Part shown: positions 51,913-59,579 of the stretch, piece by piece
Numbering within the stretch: position 1 is the stretch's first letter
Layout of the letters: each line of letters starts with the position of its first letter
Assembly (NCBI RefSeq): GCF_027111275.1
Contig: NZ_CP114286.1
Span: 1,736,001-1,800,000 of the forward strand
Length of the DNA stretch: 64,000 nucleotides
DNA from: Flavobacterium luteolum
Lineage (GTDB): Bacteria > Bacteroidota > Bacteroidia > Flavobacteriales > Flavobacteriaceae
Direction of reading: 5' to 3'
Translations under genes and position numbers: made by a program
The notes under the pieces: model-generated
Told to the model about the DNA's origin: nothing
Databases searched by the model: none
What the model saw: the letters and a program-made list of their open reading frames with translations, nothing else

Positions 51913-52233
51913 AAACATTTATTTAAATATTCTATAACTTTTGAAACGTCCTAATTTCTAGTAAAATTAGGACGTTTTTTACATAAAATACCGACAAAAA
52001 GCAGAATTATTCGCCAATTTGCCTGTTTACACTTACAACGTTATTCAAATAATTACATTTTTAACAAAAAAGCTTCTCATAAATTCAAGAAAACAATATT
52101 TTTTTTAACGAAAAAAGAAATATTCATTTTAATGCGCAACACAAAAGACAAAACTGTTTTTTCTTAACATTTCGATAACATTATCTGAGTTATTTGTTAT
52201 AATTTTGCCAAAAACAATAAACTCAATAACAAA
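51913..52233. other. Gap between pgi and the TonB receptor gene
   Basis: This 321-base gap contains the pgi terminator (51945-51980), an A/T-rich stretch with no ORF, and TAATTTTG (52200-52207), a match to the -7 consensus 27 bases before the receptor ATG. No -33 TTG is at the ideal distance. Nothing else is seen. Confidence 0.55.
51945..51980 (+). terminator. Terminator of pgi
   Basis: AACGTCCTAATTT and AAATTAGGACGTT pair around a 6-base loop and are followed by T-rich sequence, 32 bases after the pgi stop. Confidence 0.9.
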
Positions 52234-55002
52234 ATGAAGAAAATGAAAAATTGGTTACTGACTGGACTATTTTTTATGATAGTTTCGACCGTATTTTCTC
52301 AAGGAAAGGTTACTGGTAAAATTACCGACGGAACAGGCGGATTACCAGGAGCAAATGTAGTGATCAAAGGGTCTACTACAGGAACTTCAACAGACTTTGA
52401 TGGTAATTTTTCCCTTACCTCAACATCAAGCACAGGAGAGATTGTAATCTCTTTTTTAGGTTATGACAACCAAACTGTAAAATTTACAGTAGCAAATGGC
52501 TCAACTGCAAACTTAGGAACTATCACTTTGGTAGCTTCAAATTCTAACGAATTAAGTGAAGTTGTAGTTACAAGCAGCATTATTGACGTTGCAAAGGACA
52601 GAAAAACTCCTGTTGCAGTTTCTACAATTAAAGCTGCTGAAATTCAAGCAAAATTAGGATCTCAGGAGTTTCCTGAAATCTTAAAAAGCACTCCATCTGT
52701 ATATGCTTCAAAAGCAGGTGGTGGATATGGAGATTCAAGAATTGCGATTCGTGGATTTGACCAAAAAAATATTGCCGTTATGATCAACGGTGTGCCTATC
52801 AATGATATGGAAAACAGCTCTGTTTACTGGAGTAACTGGGCAGGTATCTCTGATGTAACTTCTGCAATGCAAGTTCAAAGAGGTCTTGGAGCTTCTAAAC
52901 TGGCTATTTCTTCTGTTGGAGGAACAATCAATATCGTTACAAAAACATCTGACATGAAAGAAGGTGGATCTGTTTCTTCAAGCTTTGGTAACAACAATTA
53001 CTTAAAAGCACAAGCTTCTTACAATACAGGAGTTATGAAAAACGGACTTTCTGCTTCTGTTTTATTCAGTAGAACAGCTGGAGACGGATACGTTAACGGT
53101 ACTCAATTTGAAGGATACAACTATTTCATTGCTTTCGGTTACAAAGCTAGCGACAAGCATAACTTCCAATTTACATTTACAGGAGCACCTCAATGGCACG
53201 ACCAAAGATCTCAATCTCCTCTTTTAAGTGATTTCTTAAAATTCGGAAGTAATGGTGATCCAAACATTAAATACAACTCTGATTGGGGTATGAGAAATGG
53301 TGAGGAATATAATTTAAAAACAAATTATTACCACAAACCTGTAATGTCTCTTAACTGGGATTACGATATCAACTCTACTACAAAATTATCTACAGTAGGT
53401 TATGCTTCATGGGGACGTGGAGGAGGAACTACTTCAGCTGGTGGTATTAAAGGTAGCACACCATACAATGGTAATACTTTAAGAAATGCTGACGGAACAA
53501 TCAATTTTGATTTAATTGAAAACTGGAACTCTGGACAACCAACAACATTAGGAACAAGAACTCCGGTTAATGGTAAATATGAGAACGTTTCATCAACTGG
53601 TAATGCAACAAACCTAACTAATGGTTTATCTCAAATTGCTTCTGTAAACTCACACAACTGGTATGGTGCAGTAATCAATTTAGATAAAAAATTCTCTGAA
53701 AACTTTACATTTGATTTTGGAGTTGAGGGAAGAATGTACCAAGGTATCCACTTCCAAAACTTAATTGATTTACTTGGAGCTGATGTTTACAAAAACGTTG
53801 CTGACGTAAATAACAATCCTGGTTATTTCAGTACTACTTATGCTCCAAGACCAAATGGAAACCCATTTGTTAGTACAGACTATCAAGATAGAATTAACTA
53901 CTGGAATGACAGTAAAGTTAATTACTATGGAGCTTTTACTCAATTAGAATATACTACTGGTAACTTTACTGCTTTCCTTCAAGGAGCTATTTCTCAACAA
54001 GCTTACCAAAGAATTGACCACTTTAAGTATACTTATGATAGCCCTCTTGCTAAAACAGGTTTCAAAACTATTACTGGTGGAGATATTAAAGCTGGAGCTA
54101 ACTACAACATTAATGAGCACCATAATGTATTTGTAAACGGAGGTATATACTCAAAACAACCGTTTTTCAATGCAGTATACCCTAACAATTCTTCAATTGT
54201 TAATCCTAACCTTACAAACGAAAAAATCAAAGCGGTTGAAGTTGGTTACGGTTTCCGTTCTGGAATCTTTAATGCAAACTTAAATGCTTATTACACAACT
54301 TGGGATGATCGATTCACAACTGCTATTGATCAAGCACCAGCTAACCCAAGCGGATACTACACTTTCCAAGGTGTTAATGAAATACACAAAGGTTTAGAAT
54401 TAGATGTTAATGCTAAGGTACTTGACAAATTAAAACTAAACGGTATGATCTCTATTGGTGATTGGAAATACAGCGGAAATGCTACTAGTAGCCGTTTTGA
54501 TGTTGCTAACAACCCAATTAGTGGAGACCAACCTTTATACCTAGATGGAGTTAAAGTTGGAAACAATGCTCAAACTACAATGGCAATTGGAGCTGCTTAC
54601 GAAATCTTAACTGGTCTTAATGTTGACGCAAACCTTAACTACTCTGAGAAATTATTTGGAAACATCGATGTGTCTAAATTTTCAGTTGCAAACAACAAAG
54701 GAGCAATGGAATTGCCTGGTTTCGCAACTACAGATGCTGGTGTATCATACAAATGGAACATCTCTCCTAAAATCGGTGCATTAAACTTCAGATTAAATGT
54801 AAACAACGTTTTTGATAAAATTTTCATCAACGAATCGTTTACAAACATCTTTACAAGTGATTACAAAACTGCTCCAACTCCTACAACGCCAGGTGTAACT
54901 TATGCACAAGCTGGAGAAGTTTACAACGGAGTTGCTACTGCAAACAGAGTTTACTTTGGTTACGGAAGAACTTGGAACTTTAGTTTACGTTACGATTTCT
55001 AA
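52234..55002 (+). CDS. TonB-dependent outer-membrane receptor with carboxypeptidase-like regulatory domain
   Basis: This 922-residue protein has a signal peptide (about 1-23, ending VFSQ; an alternative ATG lies at 52243). A CarboxypepD_reg-like domain (about 24-112: KVTGKITDGTGGLPGANVVIKGSTTGTSTDFDG) is followed by a plug domain (about 120-235: IAIRGFDQKNIAVMINGVPINDMENSSVYWSNWAGI) and a barrel to the C-terminal Phe (WNFSLRYDF). No SusD gene is adjacent, so it is not a standard SusC/D pair. The substrate is unknown. Terminator 55028-55066. Confidence 0.94.
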   Translation: MKKMKNWLLTGLFFMIVSTVFSQGKVTGKITDGTGGLPGANVVIKGSTTGTSTDFDGNFSLTSTSSTGEIVISFLGYDNQTVKFTVANGSTANLGTITLVASNSNELSEVVVTSSIIDVAKDRKTPVAVSTIKAAEIQAKLGSQEFPEILKSTPSVYASKAGGGYGDSRIAIRGFDQKNIAVMINGVPINDMENSSVYWSNWAGISDVTSAMQVQRGLGASKLAISSVGGTINIVTKTSDMKEGGSVSSSFGNNNYLKAQASYNTGVMKNGLSASVLFSRTAGDGYVNGTQFEGYNYFIAFGYKASDKHNFQFTFTGAPQWHDQRSQSPLLSDFLKFGSNGDPNIKYNSDWGMRNGEEYNLKTNYYHKPVMSLNWDYDINSTTKLSTVGYASWGRGGGTTSAGGIKGSTPYNGNTLRNADGTINFDLIENWNSGQPTTLGTRTPVNGKYENVSSTGNATNLTNGLSQIASVNSHNWYGAVINLDKKFSENFTFDFGVEGRMYQGIHFQNLIDLLGADVYKNVADVNNNPGYFSTTYAPRPNGNPFVSTDYQDRINYWNDSKVNYYGAFTQLEYTTGNFTAFLQGAISQQAYQRIDHFKYTYDSPLAKTGFKTITGGDIKAGANYNINEHHNVFVNGGIYSKQPFFNAVYPNNSSIVNPNLTNEKIKAVEVGYGFRSGIFNANLNAYYTTWDDRFTTAIDQAPANPSGYYTFQGVNEIHKGLELDVNAKVLDKLKLNGMISIGDWKYSGNATSSRFDVANNPISGDQPLYLDGVKVGNNAQTTMAIGAAYEILTGLNVDANLNYSEKLFGNIDVSKFSVANNKGAMELPGFATTDAGVSYKWNISPKIGALNFRLNVNNVFDKIFINESFTNIFTSDYKTAPTPTTPGVTYAQAGEVYNGVATANRVYFGYGRTWNFSLRYDF

Positions 55003-55027
55003 AATTTAGAATCTAAATAAATAATAA

Positions 55028-55066
55028 AAACGGCATTGACTTTTAAGTTTAATGCCGTTTTTTTAT
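55028..55066 (+). terminator. Terminator of the TonB receptor gene
   Basis: AAAACGGCATT and AATGCCGTTTT form an 11-bp stem around a 12-base loop, followed by T-rich sequence. Confidence 0.85.
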
Positions 55067-55078
55067 AGCCTTTTTTGT

Positions 55079-55086
55079 TATATTTG
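55079..55086 (+). promoter_or_regulatory. -7 element of the small membrane-protein gene
   Basis: TATATTTG matches the consensus 22 bases before the ATG at 55109. The -33 region overlaps the preceding terminator and shows no TTG. Confidence 0.4.
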
Positions 55087-55108
55087 TTTTGAACAAAAAA
55101 CACCCCTT

Positions 55109-55531
55109 ATGTATAATTTTCTACAAAAATTTCACTCTGGCTGGGCATACTTAGCATTACTTCTTTTGCTAGTTGCAGTTGTAAATTCAATCATAGGATT
55201 TACTTCAAAAAAAGAGTTTACAGCTAAAGATCGTAAAATCGCTTTATTTGCTTTAATTGGAACACACACTCAATTATTGATTGGTTTAATCTTATATTTT
55301 GTTTCTCCTCTTGGAAAAGCGGCTTTTGGACAAATGTCTAATGCTGAATTAAGATTAACGTCTTTAGAGCACCCTCTAATTAACATTATCGCTATCATCC
55401 TAATTACTATCGGATGGTCTAAACATAAAAAATTAGTTAATAGTGAAGCTAAATTTAAAACCTTTGCTATTTTTTACGGATTAGGATTGTTGCTTATTTT
55501 AAGTAGAATTCCATGGAACCTTTGGTTCTAA
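55109..55531 (+). CDS. Small four-helix membrane protein
   Basis: Starting at the ATG 55109 (MYNFLQKFHSGWAYLALLLLL) it has 140 residues and four transmembrane helices at about 11-30, 43-64, 86-104 and 116-134. An earlier in-frame codon at 55052 lies before the -7 box and would add an unlikely N-terminus. The conserved FHSGWAYL start and LEHPLINIIAIILITIGWSKHKK suggest His residues facing the membrane, as in b-type cytochromes, but that is only a hint. Widespread in flavobacteria as I recall, function unknown. It has its own promoter and terminator. Confidence 0.8.
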   Translation: MYNFLQKFHSGWAYLALLLLLVAVVNSIIGFTSKKEFTAKDRKIALFALIGTHTQLLIGLILYFVSPLGKAAFGQMSNAELRLTSLEHPLINIIAIILITIGWSKHKKLVNSEAKFKTFAIFYGLGLLLILSRIPWNLWF

Positions 55532-55542
55532 AAAATACCAAT

Positions 55543-55570
55543 TAAAAGCCCTTTTTCAGGGCTTTTTTTA
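55543..55570 (+). terminator. Terminator of the small membrane-protein gene
   Basis: AAAAGCCC/GGGCTTTT stem with a 7-base loop, followed by T's, 12 bases after the stop. Confidence 0.88.
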
Positions 55571-55622
55571 TCTCGGCATATTATTTGTACAAACTCCCCC
55601 CAAGTCTGAAAAAGAATAACCC

Positions 55623-56111
55623 ATGAGAAATAAAAAAAATATTTTATTCGCCACAATCGCTTTAACGTTAATTAGCGGCTTTACCTATGTGATAAGCCAA
55701 ACCAAACCTACAACAGAACCTAAAATTATTCAAGATACTGTTAAAAATATAAAACCAGTTATTATCCCATTGCCGGATTCTGTTTTTACAGACAAAGGTT
55801 TAAAACTAAGACCATACAAGAAAAACGCACATGCCTCCTACTATGCAGATCGTTTTAATGGAAAAAGAACCGCTAACGGAAGCAGATTTAACAACAACAG
55901 CTATACTGCAGCTCACAAAAAACTTCCTTTTGGAACTAGAGTAAAAGTAACTAATGAAGCCAATGGCAAATTTGTTATCGTAAAAATTACAGACCGTGGT
56001 CCTTTTGTAAAAACCCGAGAAATCGATTTGTCTAAAAGAGCTTTTATGGATATTAGCAAAAATAAAGGTGCCGGAGCAATGAAGGTCACCATTGAAACCA
56101 TAATCGAATAA
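55623..56111 (+). CDS. RlpA-like septal ring lytic transglycosylase-family protein
   Basis: This 162-residue exported protein has an N-terminal hydrophobic segment (about 7-25). The double-psi beta-barrel domain (about 75-160) has the RlpA signature HASYYADRFNGKRTANGSRFN, then AAHKKLPFGTRVKVTNEANGK and VKITDRGPFVKTREIDLSKRAF. In Pseudomonas RlpA cleaves naked glycan strands at the septum; here the SPOR domain is absent, so septal targeting is not assured. Terminator 56111-56144. Confidence 0.9.
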   Translation: MRNKKNILFATIALTLISGFTYVISQTKPTTEPKIIQDTVKNIKPVIIPLPDSVFTDKGLKLRPYKKNAHASYYADRFNGKRTANGSRFNNNSYTAAHKKLPFGTRVKVTNEANGKFVIVKITDRGPFVKTREIDLSKRAFMDISKNKGAGAMKVTIETIIE

Positions 56112-56144
56112 AAAAAAATCCCGCTTAAAGCGGGATTTTTTTTT
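56111..56144. terminator. Bidirectional terminator between RlpA-like and DinB genes
   Basis: AAAAAAAATCCCGCTT and AAGCGGGATTTTTTTT form a strong symmetric hairpin between convergent genes, with A- and T-tails suited to both directions. Confidence 0.93.
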
Positions 56145-56148
56145 ATTC

Positions 56149-56604
56149 TTAAACAAATTTCTTCAATGCCATTATAGCACCAGTATGAAGTCCTTCATGA
56201 TAATTATTAAAATCTAAGGCTCCTTGAATATGACGAAGCGTGAACCCGATACTCGTAGTATATTCGTGGTAATTGACAAATAAACCGCTTTCAAAATCAT
56301 TTTTTGTTTTTTCTAATGTTGTTGAAAGCAATGTTCTAATTTCATCAACCTCGGCTTGAGAAACATCCCCTTCTGGTTTAGTTCCTTTTTTATATTTGTT
56401 AACGAAATCTTCTGAAACCATTGTTGGAAGACCCGATAATTTATAGACCAAAACCTGCTGCGAAGAAATACAATGACCTATATTCCAAATGATATTATTA
56501 TTAAAACCATCTGGAATTTTGTTTAATTGCTCTAATGAATGACTATCTAAGAGTTTCAAAAGAATTTCCCTAATTGTTTTTTGTACATCAAAAACTGAAC
56601 TCAT
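56149..56604 (-). CDS. DinB-family protein
   Basis: Starting at the ATG 56602-56604 (MSSVFDVQKTIREILLKLL) it has 151 residues; the frame extends 10 codons further to 56634, but that part looks like intergenic DNA. It is a four-helix bundle with the DinB-type metal-site pattern: IIWNIGHCISSQ near 41-52 (His), and the paired C-terminal helix GFTLRHIQGALDFNNYHEGLHTGAIMAL with two further His. DinB/YfiT proteins are putative metal-dependent thiol transferases or hydrolases; substrate unknown. Confidence 0.87.
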   Translation of the reverse strand: MSSVFDVQKTIREILLKLLDSHSLEQLNKIPDGFNNNIIWNIGHCISSQQVLVYKLSGLPTMVSEDFVNKYKKGTKPEGDVSQAEVDEIRTLLSTTLEKTKNDFESGLFVNYHEYTTSIGFTLRHIQGALDFNNYHEGLHTGAIMALKKFV

Positions 56605-56684
56605 AATTTTAATTTTTTTTCTAAAAATACTCATTTTTACGTTTCAAATGGATTTTCTTTGCATTCTAACAAATTCATAAAACA

Positions 56685-57032
56685 ATGAACAAAATATATT
56701 ACTTAGCTTCTTGCGATACCTGCAGAAAAATCATCAAAAGCTTACCTGAAAATAATTTAGTTTTTCAAGATATTAGACAAGATCCAATTACCGAAGAACA
56801 ATTGGAAGAAATGCATAAACTTGCTGGAAGCTACGAAGCGTTATTTAGCAGAAAAGCTCAGCTATACAAATCCATGGGACTAAAAGATCAATCTTTGACT
56901 GAAGCCGATTTTAAAAAATACATATTGGAACATTATACTTTTTTAAGTCGTCCAGTTTTTATTATTGACGGAAAAATTTACATTGGCAACAGCCAAAAAA
57001 ATGTAGCCGAAGTTATAAACGCACTATCGTAA
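56685..57032 (+). CDS. ArsC/Spx-like thioredoxin-fold protein
   Basis: This 115-residue protein has the N-terminal ASCDTCRKI (Cys-x-x-Cys) of the ArsC/Spx/YffB family, then the pattern FQDIRQDPITEEQL and the later FLSRPVFIIDGKIYIG with the conserved Arg-Pro. True glutaredoxin-coupled arsenate reductases have one N-terminal Cys plus several Arg; the CxxC form is nearer Spx or YffB. No arsenic gene is nearby, so arsenate reduction is not claimed. It is divergent from DinB. Confidence 0.85.
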   Translation: MNKIYYLASCDTCRKIIKSLPENNLVFQDIRQDPITEEQLEEMHKLAGSYEALFSRKAQLYKSMGLKDQSLTEADFKKYILEHYTFLSRPVFIIDGKIYIGNSQKNVAEVINALS

Positions 57033-57100
57033 GAATAACCGTAAATTTTGATCTACAAAACTGATTCACAATTTACAACGCAAAGCAGCAAACTTTTATT

Positions 57101-57108
57101 TATCTTTG
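57101..57108 (+). promoter_or_regulatory. -7 element of the yicC-gmk-nadD operon
   Basis: TATCTTTG matches TAnnTTTG, 19 bases before the ATG of yicC. A clear -33 TTG is missing at the ideal distance. Confidence 0.5.
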
Positions 57109-57127
57109 CGCCTTTATACTCAATTAT

Positions 57128-57988
57128 ATGATACAATCTATGACAGGGTTTGGCAAAGCTTCTTTGCAATTGCCTACAAAGAAAATTACCGTTGAAGTAA
57201 AATCTCTAAATTCTAAAGGTTTAGATTTAAATGTAAGAATGCCATCAGTTTATCGCGAGATGGAACTTGGATTACGTACTCTTATTTCGACTAAACTGGA
57301 AAGAGGAAAAATTGATTTTGCTATCTATGTAGAAAGTACTGCAGAACAAACTTCAACTAAAGTAAACGTACCTGTTGTAAAAAATTATATCGCACAGTTA
57401 AAAGAGGTAAATCCAGATGCCGATGAAACTGAATTAATGAAAATGGCCGTTCGTATGCCTGATACATTAAAAACAGAACGCGAAGAAATTGACGAGAATG
57501 ACTGGGAGCAGATTCAAGTTATCATTGATGAAGCGCTTCAGAATATTTTAAACTTCCGTAAAGACGAAGGAGAATCTCTTGAAAAAGAATTCAATTTAAG
57601 AATTGGAAACATTCGTCAATTCATGAACGATACATTGGCTCTTGATCCAGAACGTGTACAAGCCATTAAAGATCGTCTCCAGACTGCAATTTCAGAATTA
57701 CAGGTTAATGTTGATGAAAACCGCTTTGAACAAGAATTAATCTATTATTTAGAGAAATTAGATATTACCGAAGAAAAAGTCCGTTTAGGCAATCACTTAG
57801 ATTACTTTATAGAAACCCTAAATGGAACCGAAGCCAACGGAAGAAAACTTGGTTTTATCACTCAGGAAATGGGACGTGAAATCAATACAATGGGTTCCAA
57901 ATCAAATCATGCTCAAATGCAGAAATTGGTCGTGATGATGAAGGATGAATTAGAGAAGATTAAAGAGCAGGTTTTAAACGTTTTATAA
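57128..57988 (+). CDS. yicC: YicC-family endoribonuclease
   Basis: This 286-residue protein starts MIQSMTGFGKASLQLPTKKITVEVKSLNSKGLD, the N-terminal signature of YicC/YloC. The conserved C-terminal DUF1732 part has EKVRLGNHLDYFIETL, GRKLGFITQEMGREINTMGSKSN. E. coli YicC has been described as an RNase acting on the small RNA RyhB; activity here is inferred. It heads an operon with gmk and nadD. The 80-base gap to gmk contains AAAGCTTAAAGCATATTGCTTAAAGC-type repeated words. Confidence 0.94.
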   Translation: MIQSMTGFGKASLQLPTKKITVEVKSLNSKGLDLNVRMPSVYREMELGLRTLISTKLERGKIDFAIYVESTAEQTSTKVNVPVVKNYIAQLKEVNPDADETELMKMAVRMPDTLKTEREEIDENDWEQIQVIIDEALQNILNFRKDEGESLEKEFNLRIGNIRQFMNDTLALDPERVQAIKDRLQTAISELQVNVDENRFEQELIYYLEKLDITEEKVRLGNHLDYFIETLNGTEANGRKLGFITQEMGREINTMGSKSNHAQMQKLVVMMKDELEKIKEQVLNVL

Positions 57989-58027
57989 GGCAATAAGCTA
58001 TAGGCAACAAAATACCGCACAAATATT

Positions 58028-58060
58028 AAAGCTTAAAGCATATTGCTTAAAGCCTAAAGC
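58028..58060. repeat. Short AAAGC-word repeat between yicC and gmk
   Basis: The words GCTTAAAGC, GCTTAAAGCC and TAAAGC repeat directly and in inverted form. It is one of several low-complexity spacers inside operons of this window. Confidence 0.45.
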
Positions 58061-58068
58061 ATAAACTA

Positions 58069-58641
58069 ATGAACAAAGGAAAATTAATTGTTTTTTCGGC
58101 ACCCTCAGGCTCGGGAAAAACAACTATCGTAAAACATTTATTAGGTCAAGAAGATTTAAATCTTGAATTTTCGATTTCGGCAGCATCACGTGCACCACGT
58201 GGAGAAGAAGTACACGGAAAGGATTATTATTTCATTTCATTGGAAGAATTCAAAAAACACATTAAGGCAGAGGATTTCTTGGAATGGGAAGAAGTGTATC
58301 GAGATAACTTCTACGGTACTTTAAAATCTGAAATCGAAAGAATCTGGGCCATGGGAAAAAACGTGATTTTTGATATTGATGTCGCTGGAGGATTACGTAT
58401 TAAACATAAATTTCCAGAACAAACTTTAGCCGTTTTCGTAAAACCACCAAGTGTTGACGAACTAAAGCGCAGATTGAAGCAGCGTTCTACAGAAAGCGAT
58501 GACAAAATCAATATGCGTATCGCAAAAGCATCTGTTGAATTGGCAACTGCTCCCCAATTTGATGTAATTATCAAAAATTATGATTTACCTGTAGCTTTGG
58601 AAGAAGCTCATCAATTGGTTAAGGACTTCATAAGTAAATAA
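58069..58641 (+). CDS. gmk: Guanylate kinase
   Basis: This 190-residue cytoplasmic enzyme phosphorylates GMP to GDP. The P-loop SAPSGSGKTT is near 9-18. The GMP-binding segment has ISAASRAPRGEEVHGKDYYFIS near 36-57 and FLEWEEVYRDNFYGT near 69-83, and the lid and Arg-rich region LKRRLKQRSTESD near 131-143. Standard length. Second gene of yicC-gmk-nadD. Confidence 0.97.
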   Translation: MNKGKLIVFSAPSGSGKTTIVKHLLGQEDLNLEFSISAASRAPRGEEVHGKDYYFISLEEFKKHIKAEDFLEWEEVYRDNFYGTLKSEIERIWAMGKNVIFDIDVAGGLRIKHKFPEQTLAVFVKPPSVDELKRRLKQRSTESDDKINMRIAKASVELATAPQFDVIIKNYDLPVALEEAHQLVKDFISK

Positions 58642-58659
58642 TTTTATTCCGCAGAGATA

Positions 58660-58714
58660 CACAAAGAAAAACGCAAAGATTCGCCAAGTTGAAATAAAAC
58701 TTTGCGAATCTTTG
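58660..58714. repeat. Inverted repeat between gmk and nadD
   Basis: CACAAAGAAAAACGCAAAGATTCGC is followed by GCGAATCTTTGTG; AAAGATTCGC and GCGAATCTTT are exact 10-base arms. No T-run follows, so read-through to nadD is expected. Confidence 0.6.
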
Positions 58715-58749
58715 TGCTATCTTAGCAACTCCCTATGAAACTCTAGAAA

Positions 58750-59331
58750 ATGAAAATAGGTTTATATTTCGGAACTTACAATCCCATTCATGTTGGTCAT
58801 TTGATCATTGCAAATCATATGGCAGAGTTTGCAGATTTAGATCAGATTTGGATGGTTGTTACACCTCATAATCCGTTAAAAAAGAAATCGACATTATTAG
58901 ACGATCAGCAGCGTTTGCAAATGGTTTATCTAGCAACAGAAGATTACACAAAGATAAAACCATCAGATATCGAGTTTAAGTTACCTCAGCCGAGTTATAC
59001 TATAATTACGCTTGCTCATCTTAAAGAAAAATATCCAACTCATGAGTTCTCTTTAATTATGGGTGAAGACAATCTAAAAACGCTTCATAAGTGGAGAAAC
59101 TATGAAGTAATTCTTGAAAATCATGATATTTATGTGTATCCGCGTATTTCTGACGAACCCGAAAATGTCGAATTAAAATCGCATCCAAAAATTCATGTAA
59201 TTGATGCGCCTATTGTTGAGATTTCTTCGACTTTTATTCGAAACAGCATTAAAGAAGGTAAAAACATTCAGCCTTTATTGCCGCCAAAGGTTTGGGAATA
59301 TATTGATCATAATAATTTTTATAAAAAATAA
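58750..59331 (+). CDS. nadD: Nicotinate-nucleotide adenylyltransferase
   Basis: This 193-residue nucleotidyltransferase adenylates NaMN (and possibly NMN) to the dinucleotide in NAD synthesis. The N-terminal LYFGTYNPIHVGHLIIANHM near 5-24 has the T/HxGH motif, and ISSTFIRNSI near 157-166 is the ISSTxxR motif. Length fits. It is the last gene of the yicC-gmk-nadD operon, ending at the terminator 59345-59371, and converges on the Nampt-ADP-ribose operon. Confidence 0.95.
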   Translation: MKIGLYFGTYNPIHVGHLIIANHMAEFADLDQIWMVVTPHNPLKKKSTLLDDQQRLQMVYLATEDYTKIKPSDIEFKLPQPSYTIITLAHLKEKYPTHEFSLIMGEDNLKTLHKWRNYEVILENHDIYVYPRISDEPENVELKSHPKIHVIDAPIVEISSTFIRNSIKEGKNIQPLLPPKVWEYIDHNNFYKK

Positions 59332-59344
59332 ATAATTTGAATTG

Positions 59345-59371
59345 CCTCCAGTTTTAACTGGAGGTTTTTTA
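59345..59371 (+). terminator. Terminator of the yicC-gmk-nadD operon
   Basis: CCTCCAGTT and AACTGGAGG pair around TT and are followed by T6, 13 bases after nadD. Confidence 0.92.
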
Positions 59372-59383
59372 TTTCTCACAATC

Positions 59384-59513
59384 TTGTCATTTCGACGAAG
59401 GAGACTCGAGCGATAGCGAACAGGCGAAGCAAATCTTCGTTTGAAACTCTACAAAGATTGGCGATTAACTGTATGGAGTTACTTGCGAAGATTTCTCCTT
59501 CGTCGAAATGACA
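59384..59513. repeat. 130-base palindromic element with TGTCATTTCGACGAAGGAGA ends
   Basis: Left end TGTCATTTCGACGAAGGAGA (59385-59404) and right end TCTCCTTCGTCGAAATGACA (59494-59513) are exact reverse complements. Internal GCGAAGCAAATCTTCG and ACTTGCGAAGATTT add inner stems. It is markedly GC-richer than nearby spacers. It lies between the terminators of two convergent operons. The form resembles small MITE-like dispersed repeats of Bacteroidota; there is no coding capacity. Confidence 0.75.
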
Positions 59514-59544
59514 GACAGAATGTAAAAAATTCAAATCACAAAAA

Positions 59545-59572
59545 AAGCCTGAACTTACATTCAGGCTTTCGT
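59545..59572 (-). terminator. Terminator of the kptA-ARH-MPP-ARH-nampt operon
   Basis: On the minus strand AGCCTGAA/TTCAGGCT forms an 8-bp stem followed by T-rich DNA, about 10 bases after the Nampt stop. Confidence 0.85.
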
Positions 59573-59579
59573 TTTATAA

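Noticed and set aside
56685..57032. Arsenate reductase assignment for the ArsC-like protein
   Set aside because: It has a CxxC start nearer Spx/YffB and no arsenic-resistance neighbours, so only the fold family is stated.
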